Assembly: GCF_035989285.1 (NCBI RefSeq)
Contig: NZ_CP108513.1
Location: forward strand, 4,092,001-4,156,000
DNA from: Streptomyces sp. NBC_01235
Lineage (GTDB): Bacteria; Actinomycetota; Actinomycetes; Streptomycetales; Streptomycetaceae
Length of the DNA stretch: 64,000 nt
Reading direction: 5' to 3'
The first letter of the stretch is position 1. Each line of letters starts with the position of its first letter. Under the pieces are notes generated by a model. It worked only from the letters and a program-made list of their open reading frames with translations. It had not been told where the DNA came from and did no database searches. This document shows, in pieces, positions 9,108-18,317 of this stretch. Made by a program: the position numbers and the translations under genes.

Positions 9108-10316
9108 TCAGTCCTTCGTGAGAGCGGTCGTACTCCTACCAAGAGTACGTGTCTCGGCCGCCGATGGTTCCCGCCGGACGACCGCCTCCGGCTTCTTCGG
9201 CTCCCCGAAGAGCATCCGGCGCACGTCCGCGCGCGCCTGCCGTGCCGTCTCCCGGGCGGCGGCCAGCGTCTGCCAGGTGGCGCGGCCCACGCTGCGCGCG
9301 GCCCGGGCGGCGGGACGCAGCACCGCGTCACGGACGACGTGCCCGACCGGCGTGAGGACGGTCCGGTACACCCAGCGCACCGGCTCGACGAAGATCCACC
9401 GGAAAAGGGTCCCGAGGAACCGGCCGACGGCGAGCGAGATCCGCCCGGCGATCCGCCAGGCGTGCCCGAGGGCGTCCCCCACCTCCCGCGCGACGACCGC
9501 GAGGAAACGCCCGACGGGTGCGAGCACCCAGCGCCACAGGGCCAGGGCGGGCAGCACGACGAGGACCCGGGTGGTCCAGTACAGGACGAGTCCGGTCCCC
9601 CTGGCCAACATCCCCAGGCCCAGCCACACCCCTCGCCCGCACCAGGCGATCGCCCGACCGACCGGCGCCAGGATCCACTCGTAGACGCAGCGGGCCGGGA
9701 CGACGACGAGGTACCGCACCAGCCATGCCACGGCGGTGTACGCGCCGAAGCCGACGGCCGCGAGGACGGCCCCGATCCCCTTCAGCAGCCAGAGCACCAC
9801 TTGTCCGACGGGCGTCAGCACGCGCGCGTACACCCACGCCAGCCCGACCCCGGTCCCGCGCGCCAGCCACGCGATGCCATGCCCCACCGGCGTCAGCACG
9901 CGCGCGTACACCCACGCCAGCCCGACCCCTGTCCCGCGCGCCAGCCACGCGATGCCATGCCCGACCGGCGTGAGCACGCACCCGTAGAACCACACCACCG
10001 GCACGACGAGCAGCACGTGCCCGAGCCAACCGAGTGCCCTGCCCGCCGGGACGACGACGTACCGCCACAGCCCGATCAACGGCCAGACGAACAGCGCCTT
10101 CCCCAGCCACAACAGGGCCCGCCCCAGCGGCCGGAGCACCGTGTCCCTGAGGAACCGTCCGACGACGACGAGCGCGTCCCAGGCCATCCGCACGGGCACG
10201 ACCAGCACGAGCACGACGATCCGTACGGGCAGCCGGATCGCGACGACGAGACACCCCTCGGGCGTCTGGGCGGGCGGCTGCGCGGGTGATGCGGCGGGCG
10301 GCTTCTGCAGGTCCAT
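9108..10316 (-). CDS. Repeat-built hydrophobic membrane protein, function unknown
   Basis: 402 residues, not recognised as a named family. After a Pro-rich N-terminus it is built of degenerate units of about 26-40 residues. Each has a hydrophobic stretch, a Trp- and Arg-rich turn and a recurring (L/V)xPVG motif (VLTPVGHG, ILAPVGRA, VLAPVGRF, VLTPVGHV). The units look like amphipathic or re-entrant helices; Arg is too frequent for ordinary transmembrane spans. Two adjacent units come from a near-perfect 78-bp DNA duplication. The C-terminal 90 residues are basic and Ala-rich. It lies 6 bp before the TIGR03936 gene and is probably co-transcribed with it. Codon use is fully Streptomyces-like. 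Confidence 0.75.
   Translation of the reverse strand: MDLQKPPAASPAQPPAQTPEGCLVVAIRLPVRIVVLVLVVPVRMAWDALVVVGRFLRDTVLRPLGRALLWLGKALFVWPLIGLWRYVVVPAGRALGWLGHVLLVVPVVWFYGCVLTPVGHGIAWLARGTGVGLAWVYARVLTPVGHGIAWLARGTGVGLAWVYARVLTPVGQVVLWLLKGIGAVLAAVGFGAYTAVAWLVRYLVVVPARCVYEWILAPVGRAIAWCGRGVWLGLGMLARGTGLVLYWTTRVLVVLPALALWRWVLAPVGRFLAVVAREVGDALGHAWRIAGRISLAVGRFLGTLFRWIFVEPVRWVYRTVLTPVGHVVRDAVLRPAARAARSVGRATWQTLAAARETARQARADVRRMLFGEPKKPEAVVRREPSAAETRTLGRSTTALTKD
9811..9966. repeat. 78-bp tandem duplication inside the membrane-repeat gene
   Basis: Copies at 9811-9888 and 9889-9966 differ at only two positions. The unit is exactly 26 codons, so the frame is kept and one extra protein repeat is added. 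Such high identity implies a recent duplication. Confidence 0.95.
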
Positions 10317-10385
10317 GTCGGCTTAGACGCCACAGGCGCTCCGGTGGATGCACTGACCAGGCCGAACGCGGCGATCAGGGCTTCT

Positions 10386-10652
10386 TCACCGCTTCCGGGT
10401 CTTGGCCGCCTTGCCGGCCCCGGACGCCTTCGGACGGCGTACCGGGGCGGCCGGACGGGGGACGGCCTTGACGTGCGGGACGGAGAACTCCCGGTTGGTC
10501 TCGGCCTGTTGACGGACGGCATCGGGCACGTCCGGCATCGCCGGCAGCGCGTCGCAGGCCCGGACGGCGACCGTGTGGTCGCCCACCCAGTAGGCGCAGA
10601 TGGTGAACTCGAGGAGCAGACCCCACTGGTACACCCAGGACTTGGTGAACAC
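10386..10652 (-). CDS. Small hypothetical protein
   Basis: 88 residues if it starts at the GTG at 10652. The first 25 residues are aromatic and hydrophobic (VYQWGLLLEF, ICAYWVG); the end is basic (KAAKTRKR). Nearly every codon ends in G or C and amino-acid use is balanced, so I think it is or was coding. There is no good ribosome site before the GTG, and the frame stays open for 18 more codons up to a stop. It may be the C-terminal remnant of a longer protein. It lies between the terminator of the TIGR03960 gene and the membrane-repeat gene. Function unknown. Confidence 0.45.
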   Translation of the reverse strand: MFTKSWVYQWGLLLEFTICAYWVGDHTVAVRACDALPAMPDVPDAVRQQAETNREFSVPHVKAVPRPAAPVRRPKASGAGKAAKTRKR

Positions 10653-10799
10653 ACCACCTGCACCGCCAACGTCACGCCCACCCGGCCACCCTGGACTGCG
10701 GCATCATGCCGCCCCACCCCTGGGTCCTGGTGAACAGACAACCGGCCGCCGGCCAGACCGACGGCGGCACGGTGGTCCCGTGGCACCCTGACGCACGAA

Positions 10800-10842
10800 A
10801 GGGGTGTCCGGGAGCCGGCCGACCAGCCTCCCGGACACCCCT
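10800..10842 (-). terminator. Terminator after the radical-SAM gene
   Basis: A perfect 15-bp stem with a 13-nt loop lies 10 bp after the stop of the gene at 10853-12805. It would separate that gene from those below it. Confidence 0.75.
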
Positions 10843-10852
10843 CGCGCACGCC

Positions 10853-12805
10853 TCAGTGACTGTGCGCCACACTCCCAGCGGGCTGCTTCACCGTCAACGG
10901 CAGCAGCTTCTTGCCCGTCGGGCCGATTTGAATCGTCGTGTCCATGGCGGGACACACCCCGCAGTCGAAGCACGGCGTCCAGCGGCAGTCCTCGACCTCC
11001 GTCTCGTCGAGGGCGTCCTGCCAGTCCTCCCAGAGCCAGTCCTTGTCGAGGCCCGAGTCCAGGTGGTCCCAGGGCAGGACCTCCTCGTAGGTCTTCTCGC
11101 GCGTCGTGTACCAGTCGACGTCCACGCCGAAGGCGGGCAGCGTCTTGTCCGCGCAGGCCATCCAGCGGTCGTAGGAGAAGTGCTCGCGCCAGCCGTCGAA
11201 GCGGCCGCCGTCCTCGTAGACGGCCCGGATGACCGCGCCGATCCGGCGGTCGCCGCGCGAGAGGAGGCCCTCGACGATGCCCGGCTTGCCGTCGTGGTAG
11301 CGGAAGCCGATCGAGCGGCCGTACTTCTTGTCGCCGCGGATCTTGTCCCGGAGCTTCGTGAGGCGCGCGTCCGTCTCCTCGGCGGAGAGCTGCGGGGCCC
11401 ACTGGAACGGGGTGTGCGGCTTCGGCACGAACCCGCCGATCGAGACCGTGCAGCGGATGTCGTTCTGGCCGGAGACCTTGCGGCCCTCGGCGATCACGTT
11501 CATCGCCATGTCGGCGATCTGCAGGACGTCCTCGTCGGTCTCCGTCGGCAGACCGCACATGAAGTACAGCTTCACCTGGCGCCAGCCGTTGCCGTACGCC
11601 GTGGAGACCGTCCGGATCAGGTCCTCTTCCGAGACCATCTTGTTGATGACCTTGCGCATGCGCTCCGAGCCGCCCTCGGGCGCGAAGGTCAGGCCGGAGC
11701 GGCGGCCGTTGCGGGTCAGCTCGTTCGCCAGGTCCACGTTGAAGGCGTCCACGCGGGTCGACGGGAGGGACAGACCGATCTTGTCCTCCTCGTACCGGTC
11801 CGCGAGACCCTTCGCGACCTCGCCGATCTCGCTGTGGTCGGCGCTCGACAGCGAGAGCAGCCCGACCTCCTCGAAGCCGGTCGCCCTCAGGCCCTTCTCC
11901 ACCATCTCGCCGATGCCCGTGATGGAGCGCTCGCGCACCGGGCGCGTGATCATGCCGGCCTGGCAGAACCGGCAGCCGCGCGTGCAGCCGCGGAAGATCT
12001 CCACCGACATGCGCTCGTGGACCGTCTCGGCGAGCGGGACCAGCGGCTGCTTGGGGTACGGCCACTCGTCCAGGTCCATGACCGTGTGCTTGCTGACCCG
12101 CCACGGCACGCCCGACTTGTTCGGCACGACCCGCGCGATACGGCCGTCCGGCAGGTACTCGACGTCGTAGAACGCCGGGATGTACACCGCGCCCGTCTTC
12201 GCGAGGCGGAAGAGGACCTCCTCGCGGCCGCCCGGCCGGCCCTCCGCCTTCCACTCGCGGATGATCCTCGTCATGTCGAGCACGGCCTGCTCGCCGTCGC
12301 CGATGACCGCCGCGTCGATGAAGTCGGCGATCGGCTCGGGGTTGAAGGCCGCGTGGCCGCCCGCGAGGACGATCGGGTCGTCGATCGTGCGGTCCTTGGA
12401 CTCCAGCGGGATGCCGGCCAGGTCCAGGGCGGTCAGCATGTTCGTGTAGCCCAGTTCCGTCGAGAACGACAGGCCGAACACGTCGAAGGCCTTCACCGGG
12501 CGGTGGCCGTCCACGGTGAACTGCGGGACGGCGTGCTCCCGCATCAGCGCCTCCAGGTCCGGCCACACGCTGTACGTGCGCTCGGCGAGGACGCCCTCCT
12601 GCTCGTTGAGGACCTCGTAGAGGATCATGACGCCCTGGTTGGGCAGACCGACCTCGTACGCGTCCGGGTACATGAGCGCCCAGCGGACGTCGCAGGACTC
12701 CCAGGGCTTGACCGTGGAGTTGAGCTCGCCGCCCACGTACTGGATCGGCTTCTGCACATGCGGGAGCAAGGCTTCGAGCTGCGGGAAGACCGACTCGACA
12801 GACAT
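10853..12805 (-). CDS. TIGR03960 family B12-binding-domain radical SAM protein
   Basis: 650 residues. The N-terminal 250 residues form the cobalamin-binding-like domain (MYPDAYEVGLPNQG, GLSFSTELGYTN, VLAGGHAAFNPEP). The radical-SAM domain carries the 4Fe-4S motif CTRGCRFC at about residues 275-282. A C-terminal Cys cluster (CFDCGVCP) may bind a second cluster. The family's reaction is not known. Its usual partner, TIGR03936, lies downstream at 8295-9101 but is not adjacent here. The start is the ATG at 12803-12805, with a purine-rich AAGG ribosome site upstream. Confidence 0.92.
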   Translation of the reverse strand: MSVESVFPQLEALLPHVQKPIQYVGGELNSTVKPWESCDVRWALMYPDAYEVGLPNQGVMILYEVLNEQEGVLAERTYSVWPDLEALMREHAVPQFTVDGHRPVKAFDVFGLSFSTELGYTNMLTALDLAGIPLESKDRTIDDPIVLAGGHAAFNPEPIADFIDAAVIGDGEQAVLDMTRIIREWKAEGRPGGREEVLFRLAKTGAVYIPAFYDVEYLPDGRIARVVPNKSGVPWRVSKHTVMDLDEWPYPKQPLVPLAETVHERMSVEIFRGCTRGCRFCQAGMITRPVRERSITGIGEMVEKGLRATGFEEVGLLSLSSADHSEIGEVAKGLADRYEEDKIGLSLPSTRVDAFNVDLANELTRNGRRSGLTFAPEGGSERMRKVINKMVSEEDLIRTVSTAYGNGWRQVKLYFMCGLPTETDEDVLQIADMAMNVIAEGRKVSGQNDIRCTVSIGGFVPKPHTPFQWAPQLSAEETDARLTKLRDKIRGDKKYGRSIGFRYHDGKPGIVEGLLSRGDRRIGAVIRAVYEDGGRFDGWREHFSYDRWMACADKTLPAFGVDVDWYTTREKTYEEVLPWDHLDSGLDKDWLWEDWQDALDETEVEDCRWTPCFDCGVCPAMDTTIQIGPTGKKLLPLTVKQPAGSVAHSH

Positions 12806-12907
12806 CGCGGGGTTACCTTCGTGAGCTGACAGGGGTGACCATCTAGCCTAACCCGCCCGGAGGACTCCCCCGCCCGGAAAAAATCCGCCGCGGACCGCCT
12901 TGAAACT

Positions 12908-13041
12908 CGGTCCGCACACCCGGTCGTCGAACCCCGGTCCGCACACCCGGTCGTCGAACCCCGGTCCGCACACCCGGTCGTCAAACCCGGTCGTCGAACC
13001 CCGGTCCGCAAACCCCTCCTCGAACCCCGGTCCTCGAACCT
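12908..13041. repeat. 27-bp tandem repeat array, intergenic
   Basis: Three back-to-back 27-bp units (12908-12934, 12935-12961, 12962-12988), the third with one change, are followed by decaying partial units to about 13041. The core reads GGTCCGCACACCCGGTCGTC. There are no spacers. It fills most of the space between the CYTH-CHAD gene and the radical-SAM gene. Confidence 0.9.
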
Positions 13042-13047
13042 CCGTCC

Positions 13048-14580
13048 TCAGACGTCCGTCGCCTCTCGGGTCGTCTTCCACTCCGCCGGCAGCTCCGCCT
13101 CCACGGTTGCCGCGCGCTGCTCCTCGTGCCCGTACAACACGCCGTACGTGAAGGCGCTCTCCCCGGCCGCGTGCGCCACGGCGGACAGCTCGCGCAGCGT
13201 GACGCGGGCCATGAAGCTGTCCTGGTGCTCGCCGAGCAGGGTCTGCAGCGACTTCATGGACTTGGTCAGGTCCTTGGCCGGACCGCCGAGCGCCGGGGTG
13301 GCGGTCTCGGCCGCGTACCGGGTCCGTTTGGCCTTCTTGCGGGCCTCGTGCAGGCCGAGGTCGCGGTCGGTGCCGGGCGGCTGTTCCATGGCGCCCTCGA
13401 TCAGCGCGGACACCTTCGCGAAGTCCTTGCGGACGGCCTTGGCGAGCACCTTGGCCGGCTTGCCGGCGGCCGCCTTCAGCAGCGGGGGGTCGGCGACCAG
13501 GGCGTCCAGGGTGTCGAGCAGGTTCAGGTAGCGCTTGGAGTCCAGGACGCCGAGCAGCCGGCGGCGCGAGCCACGGTGCTGGGCCTTCGCCCAGGTCTGG
13601 AGCCGTTCGCGGATGGGGCCCGAGACCAGGGTGTGGGGCAGGTCGTCGAGACCGGCCGTCAGGCGCTCGCTGAGCACCTCCTGGTCGCGGCCCACACCAA
13701 GCTCACCGGCGAGCCACTTCAGCTCGTCGGCGATCGGGTCGGTGACAGTCCGGTCGAGGACCTTGCCGAAGGAGCGGAAGGTGCTGCGCAGTCGGCGGGT
13801 GGCGACGCGCATGTCGTGCACGGACTCCTCGGCCTCCTGCCGGACGGCCGGATCGAGCTCGACGATCGCGTCCCGCTGGACACGGGCGTACGCCAGCACA
13901 TGATCGCCCGCGGTCACGGCCTCGTCGGCGGAAGGTTTCCCCTCCTCCGCCTTCCCCTGCCCCTTCGCCCTCCCCTTCTTCTTCGACGACGTCTCCGCCA
14001 GCGCCCGCGCCAGCTTCGACGCCGACTTCGACGGCCGTACGCCCGCCTTGCGCAACCGCTTCTCCACCTTGTCGAGGAGGGCCGGGTCGCCGCCGTCGGC
14101 GAGCTCCACCTCGATCTCGGTCCACTGGGCGGTGCCCTGACCGCCGAACAGCCTGTCCGCCCGTACGGCGTCCACGCTGGCCTCGGCGAGCAGCCGGCCC
14201 TCGGCGTCGACGAGGTCGCGGATGTCCCGACTGGAGCGCAGTCGCACCACAGGCACCAGCTGTCCCTCGCGAACCCGGGCGCGGACCAGCCCGGCGAGCT
14301 CCTCGGGCACGGTGTCGGAGAGCGGGGCACGGATCTCGTCCCGGACGCCTGGGCCGACCGGCAGTTTCAGGTGCCAGCCGGCGTCGGAACCTCCGGTACG
14401 ACGGCGCAACGTGATCGAGGCCGCGGCCAGGCGCAGGTCGGAGGTGTCGTAGTAGGTCGCGTCCAACTCCGCGACGCCTCTGTCCAGGACGGACACGACC
14501 CCGGCGACGCCGGTCAGGTCGGGCAGCCCACTGTCGTCGGATTCGTACTTGCGCTCGATCTCGCGTTTCGTCTCCGCCAT
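13048..14580 (-). CDS. CYTH and CHAD domain-containing protein
   Basis: 510 residues. The N-terminal CYTH domain (about 1-200) has the ExExK motif in REIERKYE and the family's paired acidic strands. CYTH domains bind triphosphates and many hydrolyse inorganic tripolyphosphate. A Lys/Ala-rich linker near 205-225 leads to a CHAD helical domain, with VHDMRVATRRLRSTFRSF near residue 255 and HEARKKAKRTRY near 405. The conserved His and basic residues of CHAD bind polyphosphate. A role in polyphosphate metabolism or at polyphosphate granules is expected from family knowledge; the sequence does not say which reaction. Start: ATG at 14578-14580. Confidence 0.93.
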   Translation of the reverse strand: MAETKREIERKYESDDSGLPDLTGVAGVVSVLDRGVAELDATYYDTSDLRLAAASITLRRRTGGSDAGWHLKLPVGPGVRDEIRAPLSDTVPEELAGLVRARVREGQLVPVVRLRSSRDIRDLVDAEGRLLAEASVDAVRADRLFGGQGTAQWTEIEVELADGGDPALLDKVEKRLRKAGVRPSKSASKLARALAETSSKKKGRAKGQGKAEEGKPSADEAVTAGDHVLAYARVQRDAIVELDPAVRQEAEESVHDMRVATRRLRSTFRSFGKVLDRTVTDPIADELKWLAGELGVGRDQEVLSERLTAGLDDLPHTLVSGPIRERLQTWAKAQHRGSRRRLLGVLDSKRYLNLLDTLDALVADPPLLKAAAGKPAKVLAKAVRKDFAKVSALIEGAMEQPPGTDRDLGLHEARKKAKRTRYAAETATPALGGPAKDLTKSMKSLQTLLGEHQDSFMARVTLRELSAVAHAAGESAFTYGVLYGHEEQRAATVEAELPAEWKTTREATDV

Positions 14581-14719
14581 GAATTGAATCTAGTCGCAGT
14601 CGGGGCCGAACGGCAGTGCGTACCGAGCCCGAATCACGGCTGAACTCAGGGAAACCAGAAGGTGACTGGCGCCTTACACCCCCTGGATCCCCCTGCACCA
14701 CCTGGATGTCCCAGGCGTC

Positions 14720-15919
14720 CTACGCCGACATGGGTCGCTGCACCCGGATGGACTGCAACAGCCCCACCGCCACCCACACCGAGAACATCGACGAACCTCC
14801 GTACGAGACGAACGGCAGCGGCAGCCCCGTCACCGGCATGATCCCCAGAGTCATCCCGATGTTCTCGAAGGACTGGAAGGCGAACCAGGCCACGATGCCG
14901 GCGGCGACGATCGTGCCGTACAGCTCGGTCGTCTCGCGGGCGATACGGCAGGCGCGCCACAGGAGCACCCCGAGCAGCACGATGATCAGGCCCGCGCCCA
15001 TGAAGCCCAGTTCCTCGCCCGCGACGGTGAAGACGAAGTCCGTCTGCTGTTCCGGGACGAACTGGCCCGTGGTCTGCGAGCCGTGGAACAGCCCGGCCCC
15101 CGTGAGGCCGCCGGAGCCGATGGCGATGCGTGCCTGATTGGTGTTGTAGCCGACGCCGGCGGGGTCGAGGCTGGGGTTGGCGAAGGCTGCGAAGCGGGCG
15201 ATCTGGTACTCGTCCAGGATGTGCAGCTGCCAGACGGCGATCGTGCCGACCGCGCCCGCGCCGAGAAGTCCGAAGACCCAGCGGTTGGAGGCGCCGGAGG
15301 CCAGCAGCAGGCCCAGCACGATCATCACCATCACCATGACCGACCCGAGGTCGGGCATCAGCATGACGATCAGCATGGGGACGGCCGCGAGGCCGAGTGC
15401 CTGGACCACCGTGCGGTGGTCGGGGTAGAGCTTGTCGCCCGCGTCGACCCGGGCCGCCAGCAGCATCGCCATGCCCAGGATGATCGTGATCTTCACGAAC
15501 TCCGAGGGCTGGAGCGAGAAGCCGCCGCCGAGCACGATCCAGGAGTGCGCGCCGTTGACCGTCGAGCCCAGCGGGGTCAGCACCGCCAGGATCCCCATGA
15601 GCGAGAGCCCGTACAGGACCGGTACCGCGTTGCGCAGGGTGCGGTGGCCCAGCCAGACCGTGGCGATCATCAGGGCGAGCCCGATGCCGGTGTTCATGAG
15701 GTGGCGGATGAGGAAGTAGTACGGGTCGCCCTGGTTGATCTCGGTGCGGTTGCGGGTCGCCGAGAAGACCAGGAGCGAGCCGATCAGCGACAGGGAGATC
15801 GCCGACAGCAGTATCGGCCAGTCCAGACGCCGGGCCAGCGAGTCACGGGCGAAGACCCGCGTCCAGCCGGCCCGCCCGGGCCCGTATCCGGAGACGGAGA
15901 AGCTGTTCACGCCGGTCAT
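14720..15919 (-). CDS. rodA: RodA/FtsW/SpoVE (SEDS) peptidoglycan polymerase
   Basis: 399 residues with about ten membrane segments. SEDS signatures include LGGGFSLQPSEFVKI (with the catalytic-loop region) and the C-terminal GLPLPFVSYGGSSM. It polymerises lipid II glycan strands in partnership with the class B PBP encoded just upstream. I chose the ATG at 15917-15919 because it forms an ATGA overlap with the pbp2 stop and has GGAGG 8 nt before it. The frame is open two codons further. It is the last gene of the mre cluster. Confidence 0.95.
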   Translation of the reverse strand: MTGVNSFSVSGYGPGRAGWTRVFARDSLARRLDWPILLSAISLSLIGSLLVFSATRNRTEINQGDPYYFLIRHLMNTGIGLALMIATVWLGHRTLRNAVPVLYGLSLMGILAVLTPLGSTVNGAHSWIVLGGGFSLQPSEFVKITIILGMAMLLAARVDAGDKLYPDHRTVVQALGLAAVPMLIVMLMPDLGSVMVMVMIVLGLLLASGASNRWVFGLLGAGAVGTIAVWQLHILDEYQIARFAAFANPSLDPAGVGYNTNQARIAIGSGGLTGAGLFHGSQTTGQFVPEQQTDFVFTVAGEELGFMGAGLIIVLLGVLLWRACRIARETTELYGTIVAAGIVAWFAFQSFENIGMTLGIMPVTGLPLPFVSYGGSSMFSVWVAVGLLQSIRVQRPMSA

Positions 15920-18165
15920 GTGCACATCCTCCGGCTTCCCCGCTTCCGCCGTCGCCTGCGGGTGTCGCGGTTGGTGCTCGTGTTCTGTTGCACGGTGGCC
16001 CCGGGCTGCGACTCGTCCGGCTCGGGCGTGCCCTCCTGGCTGACGCGCTGCTCCTTCGCCGGGTCCTTGGAGACCTTCGGGGCCTTGATCGTGCCGTCCG
16101 CCTGCACCTTCGGCAGGCTGGTCTGCGGGGTGGGCAGCAGGGCGTTCTTCTTGTCGACCTTGCCGTCGTCGGAGACGCCGTACATCGCGTTGTAGATGTG
16201 CCGCACGGCCTCACCGGAGGCGCCCGAGCCGGTACCGGCCTGGGCGATCGTCATGACGACCGTGTAGTCCTTGCTGTACGTGGCGAGCCAGGACGTCGTC
16301 TGCTTGCCGTAGACCTCCGCGGTTCCGGTCTTGGCGTGCAGCGGGATCTCCTCCTGCGGCCAGCCGCCGAACTTCCAGGCGGCGGTACCTCGGGTGACCA
16401 CGCCCTCCAGTGCGGCGTCCATGCCCTTGATCGTCGCCTTGGTGATCGGCAGCTTGCCCTGGACCTTGGGCTTGATCTCCTGGACGGTCCTGCCGTCGGC
16501 GCTGACGATCGCCTTGCCGATGGTCGGGGTGTACATCGTGCCGCCGTTGGCGAGCGCCCCGTAGATCACGGCCTCCTGGATCGGCGTGACGAGAGTGTCA
16601 CCCTGGCCGATGGAGTAGTTGATCGAGTCGCCCTCGCGCATCTTGTTGCCCTCGAGGCAGTTCTCGTACGCGATCTTCTCGACGTAACTGCCGTCCTTCT
16701 TACCGGACTTGCACCAGGAGTCCTTGTTGGCCTTCCAGTAGGACTCCTTCCACTGACGGTCCGGGACCCGGCCGGTGACCTCGTTGGGCAGGTCGATGCC
16801 GGTCTCCTTGCCGAGGCCGAACTGGTGGGCGGCCTTGTAGAAGAAGTCCTTGGGCTCACCCTTCTTCGGGTTGATGCCTCCGTCCTTCTTCCATTCCCGG
16901 TCGGCGAGTCCGTAGAAGACGGTGTCGCAGGAGACCTCGAGGGCCCGGCCGAGCGAGATGGGGCCGAAGTTCTCCCCCTCGAAGTTCTTGAAGACCTGGC
17001 CGCCCACCGAGTACGAGCTGGTGCACGGGTAGCCGCCGTCCCACTCGTAGCCCGCCTCGACCGCGGCGGCCGTGGAGACCACCTTGAACGTCGAACCGGG
17101 CGCGGACTGACCCTGTATGGCCCGGTTCAGCAGCGGGTAGTCGGAGTTCTTCCCGGTGAGCTTCTTGTAGTCCTTGGCGGAGATCCCGCCGACCCAGACG
17201 TTGGGGTCGTAGGTCGGGGCGGATGCCATGGCGACGACCCGGCCGGTCTTGGCCTCCATCACCACGACCGCTCCGGAGTCGGCCTTGTAGTTCTCGCCGG
17301 TGATCTTGTCGAACTGGGTGCGGGCGATCTTCATCGCGTTGTTCAGCTCGTACTCGGCGACCCGCTGCACGCGGGCGTCGATGCTGGTGACGAGGTTGGA
17401 GCCGGGCTCCGCCGCGTCCGCCTCGGCCTGGCCGATGACGCGCCCGAGGTTGTCGACCTCGTAGCGGGTGACGCCGGCCTTGCCGCGCAGCTCCTTGTCG
17501 TACTGGCGCTCCAGCCCGGAGCGGCCGACCTGGTCGGAGCGCAGGAAGGGCGAGTCGGTGTCCTGGGCCTTGGTGATCTCCTCGTCCGTGACCGGGGAGA
17601 GGTAGCCGAGGACCTGGGCGGTGTTGGCGTTGCCGGGAGCGGCGTAACGGCGCACGGCCTCGGGCTCGGCGGTGATGCCGGGGAAGTCCTCGGCGCGCTC
17701 GCGGATCTGCAGGGCCTGCTTGGCGGTGGCCTCGTCGGTGATGGGGATCGGCTGGTAGGGCGAGCCGTTCCAGCAGGGCTGCGGGGTCTGCGCGTCGCAC
17801 AGCCGCACCTTCAGCATGACCTCCTCGGTCTTCATGCCGAGGACGCCCGCGAGCTTGGTCAGGACCGCCTTGCCGTCGTCCGGCTGCTTCAACAGGTCCG
17901 TGCGGGAGGCGGATACCACCAGCCGCGTCTCGTTGTCGGCGAGCGGCACGCCCCGCGCGTCCAGGATCGAGCCGCGCACGGCGGGTTCGACGACCTGTTG
18001 GACGTGGTTGCCGGAGGCCTCCTTGGCGTACGCCGCGCCCTCCCGGATCTGCAGGTACCACAGGCGGCCGCCGAGGGTGCCGAGCAGGGAGAGGACGAGA
18101 ATCTGGATCACGACGAGCCGGATCTGGACCCGTGGTGTCCGACCGGTCTCGGGAATATTGGTCAC
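15916..18165 (-). CDS. mrdA: Penicillin-binding protein 2, class B transpeptidase
   Basis: 749 residues. A single N-terminal membrane anchor (about 16-38) is followed by the PBP dimerisation domain and the transpeptidase domain. The active site motifs are visible: SxxK as STFK near residue 355, SIGQGDT near 530, and KTGT near 610. It cross-links peptidoglycan outside the membrane. The C-terminal 60 residues are Pro/Lys/Glu-rich and end in a basic Arg run. Partner RodA overlaps by 4 bp. Homologues in the Streptomyces mre cluster act mainly in spore-wall synthesis. Confidence 0.96.
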   Translation of the reverse strand: MTNIPETGRTPRVQIRLVVIQILVLSLLGTLGGRLWYLQIREGAAYAKEASGNHVQQVVEPAVRGSILDARGVPLADNETRLVVSASRTDLLKQPDDGKAVLTKLAGVLGMKTEEVMLKVRLCDAQTPQPCWNGSPYQPIPITDEATAKQALQIRERAEDFPGITAEPEAVRRYAAPGNANTAQVLGYLSPVTDEEITKAQDTDSPFLRSDQVGRSGLERQYDKELRGKAGVTRYEVDNLGRVIGQAEADAAEPGSNLVTSIDARVQRVAEYELNNAMKIARTQFDKITGENYKADSGAVVVMEAKTGRVVAMASAPTYDPNVWVGGISAKDYKKLTGKNSDYPLLNRAIQGQSAPGSTFKVVSTAAAVEAGYEWDGGYPCTSSYSVGGQVFKNFEGENFGPISLGRALEVSCDTVFYGLADREWKKDGGINPKKGEPKDFFYKAAHQFGLGKETGIDLPNEVTGRVPDRQWKESYWKANKDSWCKSGKKDGSYVEKIAYENCLEGNKMREGDSINYSIGQGDTLVTPIQEAVIYGALANGGTMYTPTIGKAIVSADGRTVQEIKPKVQGKLPITKATIKGMDAALEGVVTRGTAAWKFGGWPQEEIPLHAKTGTAEVYGKQTTSWLATYSKDYTVVMTIAQAGTGSGASGEAVRHIYNAMYGVSDDGKVDKKNALLPTPQTSLPKVQADGTIKAPKVSKDPAKEQRVSQEGTPEPDESQPGATVQQNTSTNRDTRRRRRKRGSRRMCT

Positions 18166-18317
18166 TGCGGCTGTCTCCCCCTCTCAGTGCGCGGACGTGT
18201 GTGCGGCTGTGCGTGCGTACGCATGATGAACGACCGGCCTGTGAGGCCTCGTTCCGCTCGAACTTCCCCGTTCGGGTGATTCATCCACTGGCGCGCTCCG
18301 TGCGCGGGCGACGGCGT

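Noticed and set aside
12908..13041. CRISPR-like array
   Set aside because: The units are directly adjacent with no spacers and there are no cas genes.
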